DNA of 64,000 nucleotides from Diphasiastrum complanatum (Eukaryota; Streptophyta; Lycopodiopsida; Lycopodiales; Lycopodiaceae): contig CM055095.1 of the NCBI GenBank assembly GCA_029204225.1, positions 27,904,845 through 27,968,844 on the forward strand, given 5' to 3'. The notes beneath the pieces were generated by a model. That model had not been told where the DNA came from. It saw only the letters and a list, made by a program, of their open reading frames with translations, and ran no database searches. Shown piece after piece: positions 30,076-42,589 of this stretch. The translations under genes were made by a program, and so were the position numbers. Each line of letters opens with the position of its first letter. Positions within the stretch are counted from its first letter, which is position 1.

Positions 30076-32577
30076 CTATTCCATCTCATCAGTTTCCGTA
30101 GCTTCTCTAGCGTTGTTTTTCAAAACATTGGATGTTGGTGTCCTCGACATCCATCTCTTTCCAACTCAGACTCTAGACATCCTCCATTCTTGATGCCTTG
30201 TTTTAGCATTAGAGGATTGCCATGCCGTCTTTCTAACTGAATTTGAATTAGAGATCATTGAACTCAACTCTTCAGTTCTTGTGTTTTGAAAGTGTCCTCA
30301 ACCCAAAACTCCTCTGTAAAACCATTGGAATATCTCAACCAATGCATTACTAAGACCCTTTCCTCCGCCATGGCATGAATTTTTGAATTATGCAGCCTTT
30401 GCCCTGTAATGACTCTTTCCATGGTGCGTATTCCAGATAGCTAATGATATGTAGGTTTTCATAAACCAAGGTCCATGAGCATAGAAGATGTGCTGTTCAT
30501 AGAAAATTTGTATTAGTTTAAATCTTTATAAATACATAAATACGAAAGTAAAAAATATGAGACACACATATTATATAGTGAGTTATGTTTTGACTTCTCT
30601 TGCGTATCTATCTAAATCTTCATCTCTCACAATCTTTTTGTTGATAGTTTGTGATAAGGCATCAAATGCTTGCCAAACCTTAGCACGTGTACTTGCCATG
30701 CGAGGATCTGAGCCAATATTTGTTGTGCATTGACATATTTTCTTCCAGTACTCCCATTCAACACTGCTTACACGTGCAGTATGATTTGACAATAAGTGTC
30801 TCGCTTTTGCACCACCCATTGAAACTTTTGCTGGAACATCTCGTGTTTTTCCACTCATCTCAACGTCTTTTGTAAGATTCACGTGGCCCCCATGCAATCC
30901 CATATCGGATAAAATTATCTCTAGATTTCTAATGCTAACATCTGCTCTTGATTTGGGCTGCATGTTCCATGCGTAACAACAGTGCAAAAATAATAATTTG
31001 TCCAGTACTCGTAATTCACCATGCATTGTGCAAAAATGGACTCTTTTGAGAGGAATGTTCAACACAGGACTCCAAGCTTTGTCTAGATTGTGCCTATTTG
31101 GTGCAAGACGTTGGTTGCAATTCAAAATACTTTTGTTCCACCCAGATTCAAACATACAATATATACAAAAATTCTTTGCATTTGCACCAAGACCACAATC
31201 GTACATGCATTTCAAGGTCTTCAAATCAACAGCTAGGTGCCATTTTACATCAAAGCTTTCTCCTTCAACATTGAGCAATTTGCCTTCATTCTGTACGTCA
31301 TGAGACTCCTTAGGAACTTCAAATGCAGCTATCCACCATATGTGATTTTCGGATCGCACGCTAAATTCTTTACATTAACTTCCGCCAAATTGTTGCAATT
31401 CACGATTCATCAAGGTGATTGTGACACATTCTAAACATATCAGTTGAAGAAAAGTATACAATTGAAAACCGAAATCCACAATAAATGTTCTTACCATTTG
31501 TTTTAACTTCGTAATGTCGGATCATCATCGCTTGGACCTTTTCCAGATCTAAGAATATATTGTTGCCTTGATGATAATGAAAACATGTTGGAGGTCCTTT
31601 CTTCTTATTGGTTACTAATCCTCAATATGTTGAAACTCTCCTAATTCAGAGAGCAAAATCAAATTGCATTTTCGTTTGGCGGATTCAACAAGTTTATAAG
31701 TAGGTATTATTTGATGGCGTTTTAACCCATTTCTGTCAGAGCGTTTTATATACTTCTTCAAAGCCCTATATCCCTTGCGACTCACACCTCCTTGGTCACA
31801 TGCGTACACCATCTCTTTAACATTTGGATTTGGCTTGAACTTGTTGACTAGCTTTTTTGCAATTTTCAAACGAATTGAATCACTTGTTTCATCTTCCACA
31901 ATCTTAATCAAATCTTTACCCCTCAAAAAATGTTTCATATATTTTCCAGAGATAAAATCTTTTCCAACCGTCTTTTGCAAGAACTCTTTTGTGTCCCTCA
32001 TACGTCTTTTACTGGCACCACCACCTGGTGCCAAAGCTTCTAGTTTGTGTCTCTTAGTGTTTTCATTTTGTGCTTGCTGATCCATCGAGACTCTACGCTT
32101 TCGTTGTAAGCCATATATTGTCCTCTGAAATATACTGACTGAAGATTGCAATTCTTCAATTTTTGCAACAAAACTGGCAAGCTCTATTTTCAAACCATTT
32201 ATCTCCTGCTCCAATTTCATATTTATTCCATGCAATGACTTTAGATTGTCATTCATACTCAAGATATGAATGTTTGTCGTATTTGCCAATGTCTCAGCTT
32301 GGATTCTTCAAGAATTCATTGCTTGACAATAGTCAAGCAGTCCATTCCGACCATACCCAATGAACCTTAACAAACTATGTACATCAAAAAATTTAGGAGG
32401 AGCATCTACCAGTGGATTATGAGAGTATAAATCATCTCTTACCCATAGGTCAATATGTTTTTGGCCTTCTAATCTCCAACAATGCATCTCATACGGATTT
32501 AAGTTAACACCCCATGTAGCTTTGGTGGTCGCATAATCCTTCTCTAACTTCACATATAAGTGATAATTGGTTGTCAT
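30076..32577 (-). pseudogene. Element gene 4: multi-exon protein, possible transposase
   Basis: Exon 1 (32577-31495) is one frame with an in-frame TGA at 32310-32308. Its N terminus is MTTNYHLYVKLEKDYATTK. A coiled-coil-like stretch follows (MKLEQEINGLKIELASFVAK), then a basic domain with DQGGVSRKGYRALKKYI and HQIIPTYKLVESAKRKC. A 64-bp intron (31494-31431) joins in phase to exon 2 (31430-30595), which has one TAA and then WHLAVDLKTLKCMYDCGLG, NAKNFCIYCMFE (CxxC), VHFCTMHGELRVLDKLLFL and SNHTARVSSVEWEYWKKIC. A likely exon 3 (30492-30076) reads HIFYAHGPWFMKTYISLAIW, with uncertain frame afterwards. The Asp, CxxC and His..Arg arrangement recalls RNase-H-fold transposases with a zinc insertion. 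That is inference from pattern only. Confidence 0.6.
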
Positions 32578-32579
32578 CT

Positions 32580-32953
32580 TGAAGATGTCGAATTTCTCAA
32601 AAGAATCTATGTAGAACTTTACAATATACCTTAATCAAATGGTGTCAAAGTTCAATTTGAACTAACCATGATATAAGCTTTATTAGGCATATACTAGTTT
32701 CCATCCCTAGGGTCCTATTGTAGTTAGGACAATGAAAGGTCGTCCTATACTAACCCTACTCTAGTTGTAATTTGTAACTTACCTATTAGTTGCCTATTAT
32801 AGTCTATGCAAATAACCTACAATAGTCTATGAAAATAAGACCTACATTTAGGCCTTAACTCTTGCTCACCTTGTATGGTAACCCAAGTTAAAGGTGCCAT
32901 GTAGGATTGATTAGCACTAAATTAATTATGATTAGAAAACTTGTTTAGGCAAG
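32580..32953. other. Right subterminal region of the 8.4-kb element
   Basis: It is non-coding and AT-rich. It would contain the promoter of gene 4 reading leftwards. CTAACTATAATAG-type and TAGTCTATG direct motifs recur (32797-32835). Confidence 0.55.
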
Positions 32954-32990
32954 GAAGAGGCCTCTTTTTAGTCCAAAAAGGGCCCTAATG
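32954..32990. repeat. Right terminal inverted repeat of the 8.4-kb element
   Basis: GAAGAGGCC..TTTTTAGTCCAAAAAGGGCCCTAATG, complementary to 24595-24631. Confidence 0.78.
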
Positions 32991-33149
32991 GTTACACTTC
33001 CCCTTGGGAATGTATATCTCTTTCTCATCAATGTTCCTATCATTTTTTTTTAATGAATAAATGCACCAGGACGTTTCTTCTTTTTCTCAGTTGGAGTTGC
33101 TTTAGCAATGGTTTCATCTTAGCTCATGTCTATGCTTTGGCTAAAATGA

Positions 33150-33730
<581 letters not shown>

Positions 33731-34318
33731 GTAGGTTTATATGTGACCTTATCAACTCACCTAACATGCCAACAATAGTAAATCAACTATTCTTAGGCCT
33801 TATTAACAATATAAAGTGAGCAGGAATATTGAGGAACAACTCTCGCGTTCTAACCAGCTGCTAAATGCAAAAATAGTCTGAAAGATAGCTTGTGCTAAGA
33901 GTAATCACAACCTTAAGAGTTCTAATTGCCCAACATGATTTTAAAAATTAATTCATACTCTGAAACTAGAGTACAGTCCACCGAAGAGATTAGAGATGGT
34001 TTGTATGTGATACTATTGAAATCAGATTTATCGTGAAGTATAGGTCTGAAGTAAATGGAAGAGCAATATGATAACACGTGTTCCTCAGGCGTCAAAGACG
34101 GCCATCGTCTGATCAGAAATTGAGGAGTCTTAGACGTCCGTGTTCTGATCAGAGTGAGTAAACAAGCGCGATCAAACAACAATGAGAGTGCATTCAATCA
34201 TAACAAGCATTCACCTACGTTGTACGCAGATAAATCCAAGTTGCTGCTATATTCACAACAACAAAATGCGCAATTTCTGACACAAGGTTCCGGCGGATTC
34301 AAAAAAATATCATAATCC

Positions 34319-34573
34319 GTCGGAATCCGACATAATAATACGTTGGAATCCGACACCAAAAAAAAAAATTTGCTGGAAATTTTTTTTTTTTGCCAAATTT
34401 TTTTTGTTTCACAGACGTCGGATTTCGACGACCAATAAAAATGTCGGAATCCGACATCCCATTTTGGAGACTGCAACTTTTTAAATGGATGACGTCACCT
34501 GTCCGTGCAAAAAAAAAAAAAGCACAAAGCAGACGTCGGATTCCGGCGGATAATACAGATGTCGGAATCCGAC
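34319..34573. repeat. Cluster of six near-palindromic 13-mers GTCGGAATCCGAC
   Basis: Copies lie at 34319, 34342, 34417, 34443, 34535 and 34561, in both orientations, four of them with zero to one change. They are spaced 20-90 bp apart and separated by A and T runs. Such subterminal repeats usually mark the ends of a DNA transposon. No clear terminal inverted repeat or TSD was found. Confidence 0.75.
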
Positions 34574-34599
34574 GTCCGTGACCGAATTCTCAAAGCCGC

Positions 34600-35100
34600 G
34601 TTATTTTTTTAGGGTTTTCTTATTTTGTATTCTTGCAGGAGATTGTTGGAGATCGGCTTTTGGCGCTTCTTCTCAATTCTATCAATTTCATTTGTCTCAA
34701 TTCAAGTACGATTATTTCTTTGCAACTTTTTCTTGTACACTCTCTTCCTTGTATTGTATATTTTGTGTAGTTAAACACAAATATGTGTCTTAGTGATTTA
34801 TGATCATGAGCGAATGAGAGAGGAAGAGAAGGATGTGTGTGAGAGACATGAGATAGAGAGAGCAAGAAAATATAGATAGAAGAGTTTGATTTAATATTAT
34901 GTTCTTTGTAAATTTTAGGGTTCTTTGTGAAATAGTTTGAGACTGAGAGCTCTTGAGGTTTGAATGAAGATCATAACCAGCTCCACCATCAAAGATGTAG
35001 AGCTACCACTTTTTCTCACTGATTGATCCAGGATGGCTATCTTGTTGCTACTCCCTATCGAGCCATAAAGGGTAATCCATCGTTGTCTAATACATGTAAA
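34600..35100. other. Stretch without recognisable gene
   Basis: AT-rich sequence between the 13-mer cluster and the Copia protease. No coding or repeat feature is identified. Confidence 0.45.
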
Positions 35101-35112
35101 ATGAGATATCAG

Positions 35113-36130
35113 CTAGAGAAAACTAGGGACATTCCTATTTGTAGAGAGAGAAATAGGAATTGTGTCAATCACTTTGATTGCACACTCACCATCATTGGCT
35201 GTGTAGATCACCCTCTTGTCATCACCATATGCCAACAAAGAAGTGAAATACTCTTTGTGAAAGGTCATGTGTGAACTTGCTCCACTATCAGACCACCAAG
35301 GATCTAGATCTCCATCATTAGCAAGCATACATGAAGACATCACAAAAGCATCATCATTTGCATCTTGAACATCCAAACCATCCTCATCAAGAGTAAGATT
35401 ACCTTGCTTTGTCTCCTTGATCTCTCTTCTTCTTGTAGCACTCACTTTCAAAGTGTCCTTTGATGCCACAATAGAAGCACTTGAGCTTTGATCTATCCTT
35501 ATTTTTGCCACTTGAAGAAGCATCCACTTGATCTTGCCCTTTAGACCACTTACTTTTGGCTTTGCCCTTGAATTTGCCCTTTGTGAACATAACATCCTCT
35601 TGAAGTGTTGATGTAGATCCAATTCTTGCTTGAAGCCTATATTCTTCATTGATCAAGATCTCTTGAAGATCCGTCAAATTTGGCAAAGTTTTTTGAATAG
35701 CAATACTTTGAACAATGTTAGCATGAGCATCCAACAAGCCATTAAGAATCACTTGAATACACTCTCATTCCTTAATGCTTTCATCAATGCAAGCCAACTC
35801 ATCATTCAATTCTTTCATCCTCAAAACAAAAGTACTTGGACTTTCTTCATTCTTTTGCAAACAAGAAAAGATTTGTCTTCTTAGAGTCAACACTCTAGAA
35901 GTAGACTTGGATTCATAAAGCTTCTTCAATGAATCCCAAGCTTCCAAACATGATGTGCACTTACCAACTTCCTTGAGAAGCTCATTGGTAACATTCATCT
36001 TTATCATGTGTAGAGCCTTCTTGGCCCTCTTGTCATACCTCACTTGATCTTGTTGTGTTGTTGGTCTCTCCACCAAACCTACAACAATATCCAAAACATC
36101 ATTCATCTCAAGAAGTGACTCTATCCTCAC
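35113..36130 (-). pseudogene. Copia gag and protease
   Basis: Frames read right to left. 36130-35765 is gag of the UBN2 type (KKALHMIKMNVTNELL, EAWDSLKKLYES, FVLRMKELNDELACIDE). 35752-35399 is the gag end with an intact zinc knuckle CFYCGIKGHFESEC. 35649-35113 ends in a protease with WWSDSGASSHMT (active site DSGA). Two frameshifts link them. The PBS and LTR lie correctly to the right (36716-37088), so this is the 5' part of one element. Integrase and RT are missing. Confidence 0.85.
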
Positions 36131-36715
36131 TTTCTACAATGAATAGTTACTTGAGGTAAGCCTATCATTTGTTTCCAACATGACTCCAATTGAGGGTGTC
36201 ATGTAGCAATGACTTGATCTTATTTTTTGACCTGTTTCAATGCACAAAGCACTCCTTTGAACAACAAAAAATGCTTTTAAAAGAAATCAGAAAGATTTGA
36301 AACTATCTCAACAATTCTCTTCTAGCACTTATACCAAGCAAATCAACACATAGAATCATGGAATCTTGATCAATCTAAGATCTATCCTCAATCTAATGAA
36401 TTTTGCCACTTCCTTCATAGAAGATTGACTATTCCAAATCTACATGCAAATGCTGCAATTTTAATTATGCAGTCTAATAGCCACCACTAAGGCTGATCCA
36501 ATGATCCAAAAATCAGCCAAATCCAGTATGTGAAATAAAAAATTGGAATTGATCAAGTTTATAGACCTATATAGGGTTTTGATCTACAAAAGATCCAATC
36601 TACAAAAACAAAAAACTCGATTTTCGTGTAGAATCCCCTCTAGCATGCTCTAGCCTTGATATCTTCACCAAATCATTGATAGATCTGATTTCCTCCTTTG
36701 TAACCTAAAACACAA

Positions 36716-37088
36716 GATCTGATACCATGTGAAAGTTTTCAGATCATTAAGATCCAATCAACTTGAAAGATCTATGATTAGAAAGAGAAATACACTACCA
36801 ATCTCACCAATGTAGAAAAGTCAGCATCTACACACAGAATGAGATGCAAACACTAATAGATCTTGATCAAAATTGAATGAAATGATAAAGTATTGTCTGG
36901 ATCTAGATTCAAAGTACCCAACATTCAAATTTGAATCTACTCAAAATTGCCTTCTAACTTTCCCACACTTTCAAAAAGTATTTATTCAAATGACATTTAG
37001 ACTAATGAACTTTGAAAAGTCAATCTGGCCTCAATATGCCAAATATGAAAATATAGCAAATATGATCAAACTAGTTGAATCTTTCACA
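36716..37088 (-). mobile_element. LTR family A, copy c, with primer-binding site
   Basis: GATCTGATACCA (36716-36727) is the complemented PBS TGGTATCAGATC. The LTR spans TGTGAAAG (36728) to CTTTCACA (37088), 8-bp terminal inverted repeats, 361 bp. Compared with copy a it lacks the middle, including the purine tract. It is the 5' LTR of the Copia gag-protease on its left and shows that family A is Copia. Confidence 0.85.
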
Positions 37089-37158
37089 CAAGGTATTCGT
37101 GATGTGGAGGTGGACTACCGGCTGTAGCACTTCGAGCCACTGGAGCCGCGATGAGTGT

Positions 37159-37647
37159 TGTTACGTCCATGTCATGTACAAGGGAATCAGAAATATTCCT
37201 GACGTGGATAGCCGGTCACTCCAGGTGTATATGGTTATTGGTTATGCCTCGTCATTCCGGGCTTGGCCTGTAAAGTAATTAATAATCATATGAGGGCCCA
37301 AACCTATGATTGGACATAGGAGCACATGCATAGTGAATGACTGCTTTAATGCAAGAATAGGAGGTCAATAGCTCAATATAGGTTGCATGGGAATCCTAGG
37401 AGGAATATTCTCTCTCTCATGAGGAGAATATGTCCATTGGAAACTCGCCCGTCCTCCTATTGGAAATTCAGTTTCTTGAGCCTGTTTCTCCTCCTCTCTC
37501 TTAGGTTCTTCACTATGGCTTGGGGACTAGGTCCAAGAGGAAACTCCAGGAGGGATCTAGGTTTGGATGGGTGGTTTTTCTCCGCAGGTGTCCTTTTGGT
37601 TGATTTGCAATAGGATCTAGTTAGATTTTCATTTGCTGATCCTTATA
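37159..37647 (+). repeat. 5' LTR of the 5.43-kb element
   Basis: It starts TGTTACGTCC and ends CTTATA. It is followed one base later by the PBS. Confidence 0.88.
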
Positions 37648-37648
37648 G

Positions 37649-37660
37649 TGGTATCAGATG
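37649..37660 (+). promoter_or_regulatory. Primer-binding site of the 5.43-kb element
   Basis: TGGTATCAGATG matches the 3' end of initiator tRNA-Met at 10 of 12 positions. Confidence 0.8.
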
Positions 37661-40600
37661 TGAGAAATTGGCAAAAATCTAGCTTGTTATCTTTTATGAT
37701 AGAAGTTTGTAAGTGAATCTCACATGTGTGGAGGATGTTCCCACGTGTGGAGAATTGTAAAGTAAATCAAAATGTTTGATATAGGGGTCTCATAGAATTT
37801 CATAGTCAAGCATTTAGGTGTAGGATGTTGATAGGGTCAAATTTGGCATAGATGGCAAATTATTCATTTCCACTTGTAATGCCACTATTGAGCCAGAGTA
37901 GGAGGCCAAACTTGTGCCAATTAGAGTGTAGACAAGTGTCATGCTTTTGTTTGATGAAGCTTAAGAGGTCCAATAGGATTTAGAGGTGGAACCTTGTGAG
38001 GTCCAATAGAAAATTGAGGTGTGCTTGAATATAGTCCAATAGAATTTAGAGGTGCATGGATCAATGGTCCAATAGGATTAAGAGGTGGCAAAGTGTGATC
38101 CAATCATAGTTAAGCATAGTGGTAGCTCATGAATCTATTAGTATCATTGTACTCCTCATTTTGGATCTAATTGATTTTGAGATTGAGTGGATTTTGAGTG
38201 TCATTGAATTTCTAGCTTTCTCTCTCTACCCGAGAGCTCATGATGGTTTTTCTCTCTCTACCCGAGGAGAGCAGCTTGTTTTTACTTAGAATACTTTTGG
38301 AACACTTCCCACACGTGTGAGTGAGAGTTGGAAGTGATTGAATGCATGTAGTAGTGTGTTTTTGCCATAGAATCAAAGATAGATCTTGAATCTCAATCTA
38401 GTCTTGATCTTGGTGCATCTACACACCTTAGGAGATCACAAGTACATGTAGTGGACAATCCACACGTGTGAAATTCAATATCAGAGCTATGGATTTGCAT
38501 CAATCAGAAGGTGGAGCTACTTCCTGTATTTTCTCAGTTTTTGTGGATTTCTCCTTGCATGTTACTTCCAGGTGGTGGAATTGATCTCCAAGTAGGTGGC
38601 TTCTCTGAATTTGGTGTACTTTCAGCCTAAAGATCATAATTATGAGGTTTCTCCATAGTTTTTGGTGGAAATCAAAGGTTTTTTTTATGGTTTTAGTGGA
38701 TTTTTCACCTAGCCAATTGAAGTTTTTTGCTTGAAATTGATCATAGGTACTGGTGTAGTACGTTTTCCAGATTTTACTTGCTGTTTTACAATCATTATTG
38801 ATTGGATCTAATGATTGCATGATGTTGGAATAGTCAAAAGGTTGATTAGATAGTGATTTTGGACCAAAAATTGGGGTTTTTGGACCATAAATGGGCTATA
38901 GAAACCATGTTTGACTAGAATCAGAACTTTTGGTGCTTGCATGCAATGTATTTAGAGGGATTTGGATCTGATTGCACGAATTTGTGGATTTTTCCCACAA
39001 ATTTTGGTCAAAATTGGTCAAAAACCAAGGTTTTTTGATGTTTTTGGGATTAATTTTGGGGTAGATCTCAAAATTCTCAGCCAAGACTTGGTATGAACGT
39101 TTTCAGAGATGTAATGAAGCTGTCTCTGAGCTGTCATGAAGTTTTGAAGGGATTAAACACCATTAGGGGGCTCAAAACACCAAAAATTAGTGTATTTTTG
39201 ATGATTTTTGAGCATGAATACCTCTCAATTGGGGATCTGAACCTGTTGTTTCTTGTTATAAGCTTAAAGATATGATGGATTGCGTCTGTTTTGAGCCATC
39301 ATGCATCCAATTTGGATAGGTGAGCATTAGACTTGTTGAAGTTTTGCTTGTTGAAGGAGGCCAAAAATGCATTTTTTGCATGATCTGAGCTTATGATTTC
39401 TTGATGGACCTATTAGGAGATTCTATGCCTCTCTAATGAACCTTAGTAGAGTGCTTGTAGCCTCTGATCCAAGGTTTTTTGGGCTGGGATGTGCTTTTTG
39501 AAGATTCCTCTCCACAAAAGTGCGCCCTCCTACCTGTTTTTCATGCATTTATCGCTCGCACGTGTGAAGCCAAGGATGCAGGGTGACATGGCAAGTGCCT
39601 TGTAGACCCATTCTCCCTATGTATTGTGCTTTACAACGACCAATTTGGTGTCTTGTAGAGAAAGTTATGGCTGTTAGAAGTTTGGCAATTTTTGAACTAA
39701 AATTTGCAAAATTTTCGAAATGTTCTGATGCATGCATGCTTGTAACTCAGTGTAGTGCTTGTTTGTTGATGAAAATGTATGGATAGATTTGTATGCATGC
39801 GTGGATACATGTTGCATGCGTAATCAGTAGATTGATCTAAAGATTTCTTGCATAAAGCTATTTTTGGCAATTCTAGATCAAAAAGCAGATTTCCTAGTGG
39901 CTAGGCTAATTAAGAGATTTTTTTTTCATTTTTTTCAAAAAAATCAGTGAATGTTGAATTTGATATGTGACAGTGCTTGTGAATTTGATAAATCGATCAT
40001 TTTAATCGATTTTCACAGTTGGTCCATTTCGAACTGATTTTATGAATCCCAACGTTAATTTCCCAGTTTCTTGGCAATTTACGTAAAAATTGATTTTTAT
40101 TGAAATCAATGCATGTCATATAGGATGCATGCTGGATGTTTTAGAATCCTTCCAATATGAGATGGTAATTGTGAGATTGTCAAGTCGATGTTTGGTCGAT
40201 TTTCACAATTTTTGAAAATCCCAATTTACGTAAAATTTGAAGAAACCATGGACGTTTTCGATTTGTTCCAATTCTTTGGTTATTGATCAAACAAAAATGA
40301 CTCATAAAGTGAATGATTTTACTAAGTTGAAATCAGTCAATTGTTAAGATCACTGTAACTTTCACTTTTAGTTGAAGATTTTGTGAATTTGTCAATTAAG
40401 GAGCATTTCTTGTTCTGGGGATCAATAAGGATCAACAATAATGTAAATCTAGTAGAACAGTTTTATGCTGATCTATAAGGAGTTTATCCAAGATTAAGTG
40501 CGACACTTAATGAACAAATCAAAACTGTCAGGGTGGTAGTGCTAAAGTTAGCGATACCAAATTGACCTTTTTCCTAGTACAAATTTGGGGTTTTGTTCAC

Positions 40601-41890
40601 CTGAACCATTTTTGGAAGGGAGAAAAAGAGTGGAAGTCTGATTTGTAGATGATTGCTGGTCTTAATGATTCAGTTATTTAATTTACATTCAATTCCTGAA
40701 GTATAACTAATTGCAAGTGAGAATAAGATTGGGAATTATTTAAGAAGACCGCCTCTGGGAATTTGGATTCCTTTTTCCCAGTGTGACTTAGAATTTTGAG
40801 AATTCGAGGATTCTAAGGAAAAAGTAGTGGCATTCTGGAATAGATATTGGATATCTAAGACAATATGATATTCGGTTTTTGTTGAGATCTATGATTCTTT
40901 TGGGTTAGGATACATTGTACAGGATGATACATTATGTTTGTCCATGTTGGATACAATATGAAATGATATTCTTTGAGTAACACTAAAGAAGCATGAGAGA
41001 TTTCAATTGTTAGGATTATCTCCTGGAATTGGTTGTGAATTTGATCCTATATCTGGTTAAGGGTACCCAAATCATCTTTTTGACTTTTTGTTGATCAATT
41101 GGTGGAGTTAAGATTTAGATTTGTTATTTGAACTCTAAATTTGTGTGCAAACTTGAGATTGTTTGGATCTCACAGACATTTTCATTAAGTAATTGTTTAC
41201 TTATGAGAAATTTGCTTACCTTTACAGATTGTAGTTAAGGAATGCTTGTGTACTGTTTCTCAACCTAAAATCTATGGTTAATTAGGAGCAGTTAAGTCCA
41301 TCAAGATTGAAGGGTTGCTATTTTTTGGTATATGATGCTAGGGATAGAGCACTTATTTAAGGAGAGTAGTTGGGGTACTCAGGACTGAGTTGAAGTCATT
41401 TTTATCTTGATGGATCTCCTAAGAGATTTTGGTGGGATGAGTTTTGTACCAAGAAGCATTTATGATAGGTCTACAAGTAATTGTGGATAGTCTTGGACTA
41501 TAATTGTTTTGGATCTTTAACTTTTGAACATTGATTTCCAATATAAGGTGAGGACTCACCCAATGATTCATGTAAATTGAGGTACATGAAGGTGATGTTA
41601 TTAGATTGGAGAGAATCAAACCCAATAGGGAAATTTATCTTTTAGTGTACTTCTAAAAGGTCAATATAGTATTTTAGTGTAGAGACAGATAATCTGAGAA
41701 TTATCCCATCTCTTAATACTTATTTGATATTGAAGTCAGACTAAAGATTGATTTTCAGGGTAATTGTGAAAGTTAAATGATTGATTTGTTAGCTTTTAAA
41801 CTTAATCTTCTGATTTGGTCGACTGCTCATCTGGTGTGTCATGTAAATTTAGTTTTTGGCAGTTTGATTTATTGAAGATTTTACTTATAT
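37661..41890 (+). other. Long non-coding leader/interior of the 5.43-kb element
   Basis: There is no ORF of plausible composition. A block at 39579-39738 is conserved with 61386-61550 of another element. CACACGTGTG-type palindromes occur at 38286 and 38461. ATATCAGAGC at 38479 looks like a second, older PBS, hinting at nested LTR debris. Confidence 0.6.
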
Positions 41891-41891
41891 A

Positions 41892-42060
41892 GAAGATTTA
41901 CCGCTCAATGTACCTTTGGACCCTGAACGAGTACTCAGGATCTGAGAAAAACAATTGAGGAATCGTTCTATCTTTGTGTGCTTGCTTAGGTTGGCTGGTC
42001 AAATTGACGATAATGATTCATGGGAAGAGTTAAAAGCATACAAATTGGGTTTTCCCTAGT
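41892..42060 (+). pseudogene. Gypsy pol C-terminal remnant (chromodomain-like region)
   Basis: The frame reads EDLPLNVPLDPERVLRI*EKQLRNRS, then IDDNDSWEELKAYKLGFP*. This is the end of Gypsy integrase, where P..VL..R....R....LV.W......D.SWE is the chromodomain-like signature. It lies just before the PPT as expected. One internal stop is present. It is the only coding trace left in the element. Confidence 0.7.
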
Positions 42061-42100
42061 TACTCGTTCTGAGGACAGAACTGATTTAAGGAGAGAAGAA

Positions 42101-42589
42101 TGTTACGTCCATGTCCTATACAAGGGAATCAAAATAATTCTTGACGTTGATAGCCGGTCACTCCAGGTGTATATGGTTATTGGTTATGCCTCGTCATTCC
42201 GAGCTTGGCCTGTAAAGTAATTAATAATCATATGAGGGCCCAGACCTATAATTGGACATAGGAGCACATGCATAGTGAATGACTTCTTTAATGCAAGAAT
42301 AGGAGGTCAATAGCTCAATATAGGTTGCATGGGGATCCTAGGGAGAATATTCTCTCTCTCATGAGGAGAATATGTCCAATGGAAACTCGCCCATCCTCCT
42401 ATTGGAAATTCAGTTTCTTGAGCCTGTTTCTCCTCCTCTCTCTTAGGTTCTTTACTATGGCTTGGGGGCTAGATCCAAGAGGAAACTCCAGGAGGGATCT
42501 AGGTTTGGATGGGTGGTTTTGCTCCACAGGTGTCCTTTTGGTTGTTTTGCAACATGATCTAGTCAGATCTTCATAAGACGATCCTTACA
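42101..42589 (+). repeat. 3' LTR of the 5.43-kb element
   Basis: TGTTACGTCC to CCTTACA, the same length as the 5' LTR. Confidence 0.88.

Larger units (their letters stand above)
24595..32990. mobile_element. 8.4-kb DNA-transposon-like element with terminal inverted repeats and four genes
   Basis: The left end CATTAGGGCCCTTTTT and the inverted right end CATTAGGGCCCTTTTT are followed by matching GGCCTCTTC and CTAATYATAATTA segments, giving about 36 bp of terminal plus more subterminal inverted repeat. Each end is itself a near palindrome (GGCCCTTTTT..AAAAAGGGCC). Comparison with repeat R shows the element splits ACATTTT|GTTACAC with no duplicated bases. Inside, plus-strand genes lie at 25079-26483 and 26929-28105, and minus-strand genes at 29810-28573 and 32577-30076, all decayed. 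I cannot assign a superfamily. The lack of a target duplication argues against ordinary hAT, MULE or CACTA. Confidence 0.7.
37159..42589 (+). mobile_element. Complete Gypsy-derived non-autonomous LTR element (5.43 kb)
   Basis: Two 489-bp LTRs (37159-37647, 42101-42589) differ by roughly 5% by eye. A PBS TGGTATCAGATG (37649-37660) and a PPT AAGGAGAGAAGAA (42088-42100) are in place. Flanks AGTGT and AGTGC form a 5-bp target duplication with one change. The 4.45-kb interior has no gag, protease or RT. Only a C-terminal pol remnant remains at 41892-42060. It fits a large retrotransposon derivative mobilised in trans. Confidence 0.88.

Noticed and set aside
24595-32990. Helitron interpretation of the 8.4-kb element (TC at the left, CTAA at the right, no TSD)
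   Set aside because: Helitrons lack terminal inverted repeats and insert between A and T. Here the inverted repeats are long and the site is TTTT|GTTA. No Rep/helicase is present.
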